NCBI RefSeq assembly: GCF_038002225.1
Contig: NZ_JBBOCA010000001.1
Coordinates: 3,906,001 to 3,970,000, forward strand
Source of the DNA: Paenibacillus sp. FSL R7-0204
Lineage (GTDB): Bacteria; Bacillota; Bacilli; Paenibacillales; Paenibacillaceae
Direction: 5' to 3'
DNA length: 64,000 bases
In this document: positions 63,974 through 64,000 of the stretch, piece after piece
How positions within the stretch are numbered: position 1 is the first letter of the stretch
How the letters are laid out: every line of letters starts with the position of its first letter
The notes under the pieces: generated by a model
The model's database searches: none
What the model was told of the DNA's origin: nothing
The model's input: the letters and a program-made list of their open reading frames with translations, nothing else
Made by a program: the position numbers and the translations under genes

Positions 63974-64000
63974 TTATTCAGCTCCGGCCTCAGCCAGCCA
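63974..64000 (-). CDS. C-terminal end of a gene extending beyond the window
   Basis: Only eight codons (WLAEAGAE) and a TAA stop are visible. The strong terminator 29 bases downstream supports a real minus-strand gene here. Nothing can be said about its function. Confidence 0.4.
   Translation of the reverse strand, partial: WLAEAGAE

Overview
The window looks like chromosomal DNA of a Paenibacillus-type Firmicute. The evidence is the set of sugar ABC transporters (lipoprotein binding protein plus LplB/YtcP-like permeases with no local ATPase), membrane-anchored AraC regulators, YesM/YesN two-component pairs, strong AGGAGG ribosome binding sites, frequent GTG/TTG starts and intergenic palindromic repeats. 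No rRNA, tRNA, CRISPR array, transposase or phage gene was seen. Both ends cut through genes.

Layout. 1-4.9 kb: sugar ABC transporter operon (binding protein cut by the window edge) divergent from its membrane AraC regulator. 4.9-5.7 kb: an internally deleted beta-helix lipoprotein gene and degenerate repeats. 5.7-10.8 kb: response regulator, histidine kinase, ABC ATPase and FtsX-type permease on the minus strand. 10.9-13.3 kb: MFS exporter and membrane-anchored alpha/beta hydrolase. 13.4-27 kb: a biosynthetic cluster. It encodes an acyl carrier protein, an intact ketosynthase, a chain-length-factor-like partner without catalytic residues, ketoreductases, two FabZ-type hotdog proteins, a YbgC-type thioesterase, an enoyl-reductase-like protein, two glycosyltransferases, an NDP-sugar dehydratase/epimerase, a phosphotriesterase-like hydrolase, an MFS exporter and an arylamine N-acetyltransferase-like protein. 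This is the gene set of a type II PKS/aryl-polyene-like system, expected to build a reduced or polyene acyl chain that is glycosylated or amidated and exported.

27-34.7 kb: ABC transporter operon ending in a cytoplasmic 5'-nucleotidase-family metallophosphatase, with PhoP-box-like repeats upstream, next to a YesM/YesN-type pair. 34.8-37.5 kb: a response regulator remnant, then a PksB/BaeB-like metallo-beta-lactamase hydrolase and an acyltransferase fused to a phosphopantetheinyl transferase. The fusion could supply the malonyl loading and carrier-protein activation that the 13-27 kb cluster lacks. 37.7-42.1 kb: two DJ-1/PfpI proteins, beta-glucoside PTS and 6-phospho-beta-glucosidase in one operon, divergent from a LysR regulator. 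43.4-45.4 kb: MmgE/PrpD and DinB proteins. 45.4-49 kb: two AT-rich ABC exporter half-transporters. 49.2-52.5 kb: soluble PAS chemoreceptor and an exported leucine-rich-repeat protein.

52.8-63.7 kb: an amino-sugar catabolic locus: binding protein, two permeases, GH84 N-acetylglucosaminidase, DUF4127 protein, NanE epimerase, RpiR regulator, ROK kinase and FAD oxidoreductase. Imported GlcNAc-containing material would be cleaved by GH84, and ManNAc-type sugars phosphorylated by the ROK kinase and epimerised by NanE. A 51-bp tandem repeat with internal palindromes and several other inverted repeats lie between the RpiR and kinase genes.

All assignments come from reading translated sequence and motifs. 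No database search was run.
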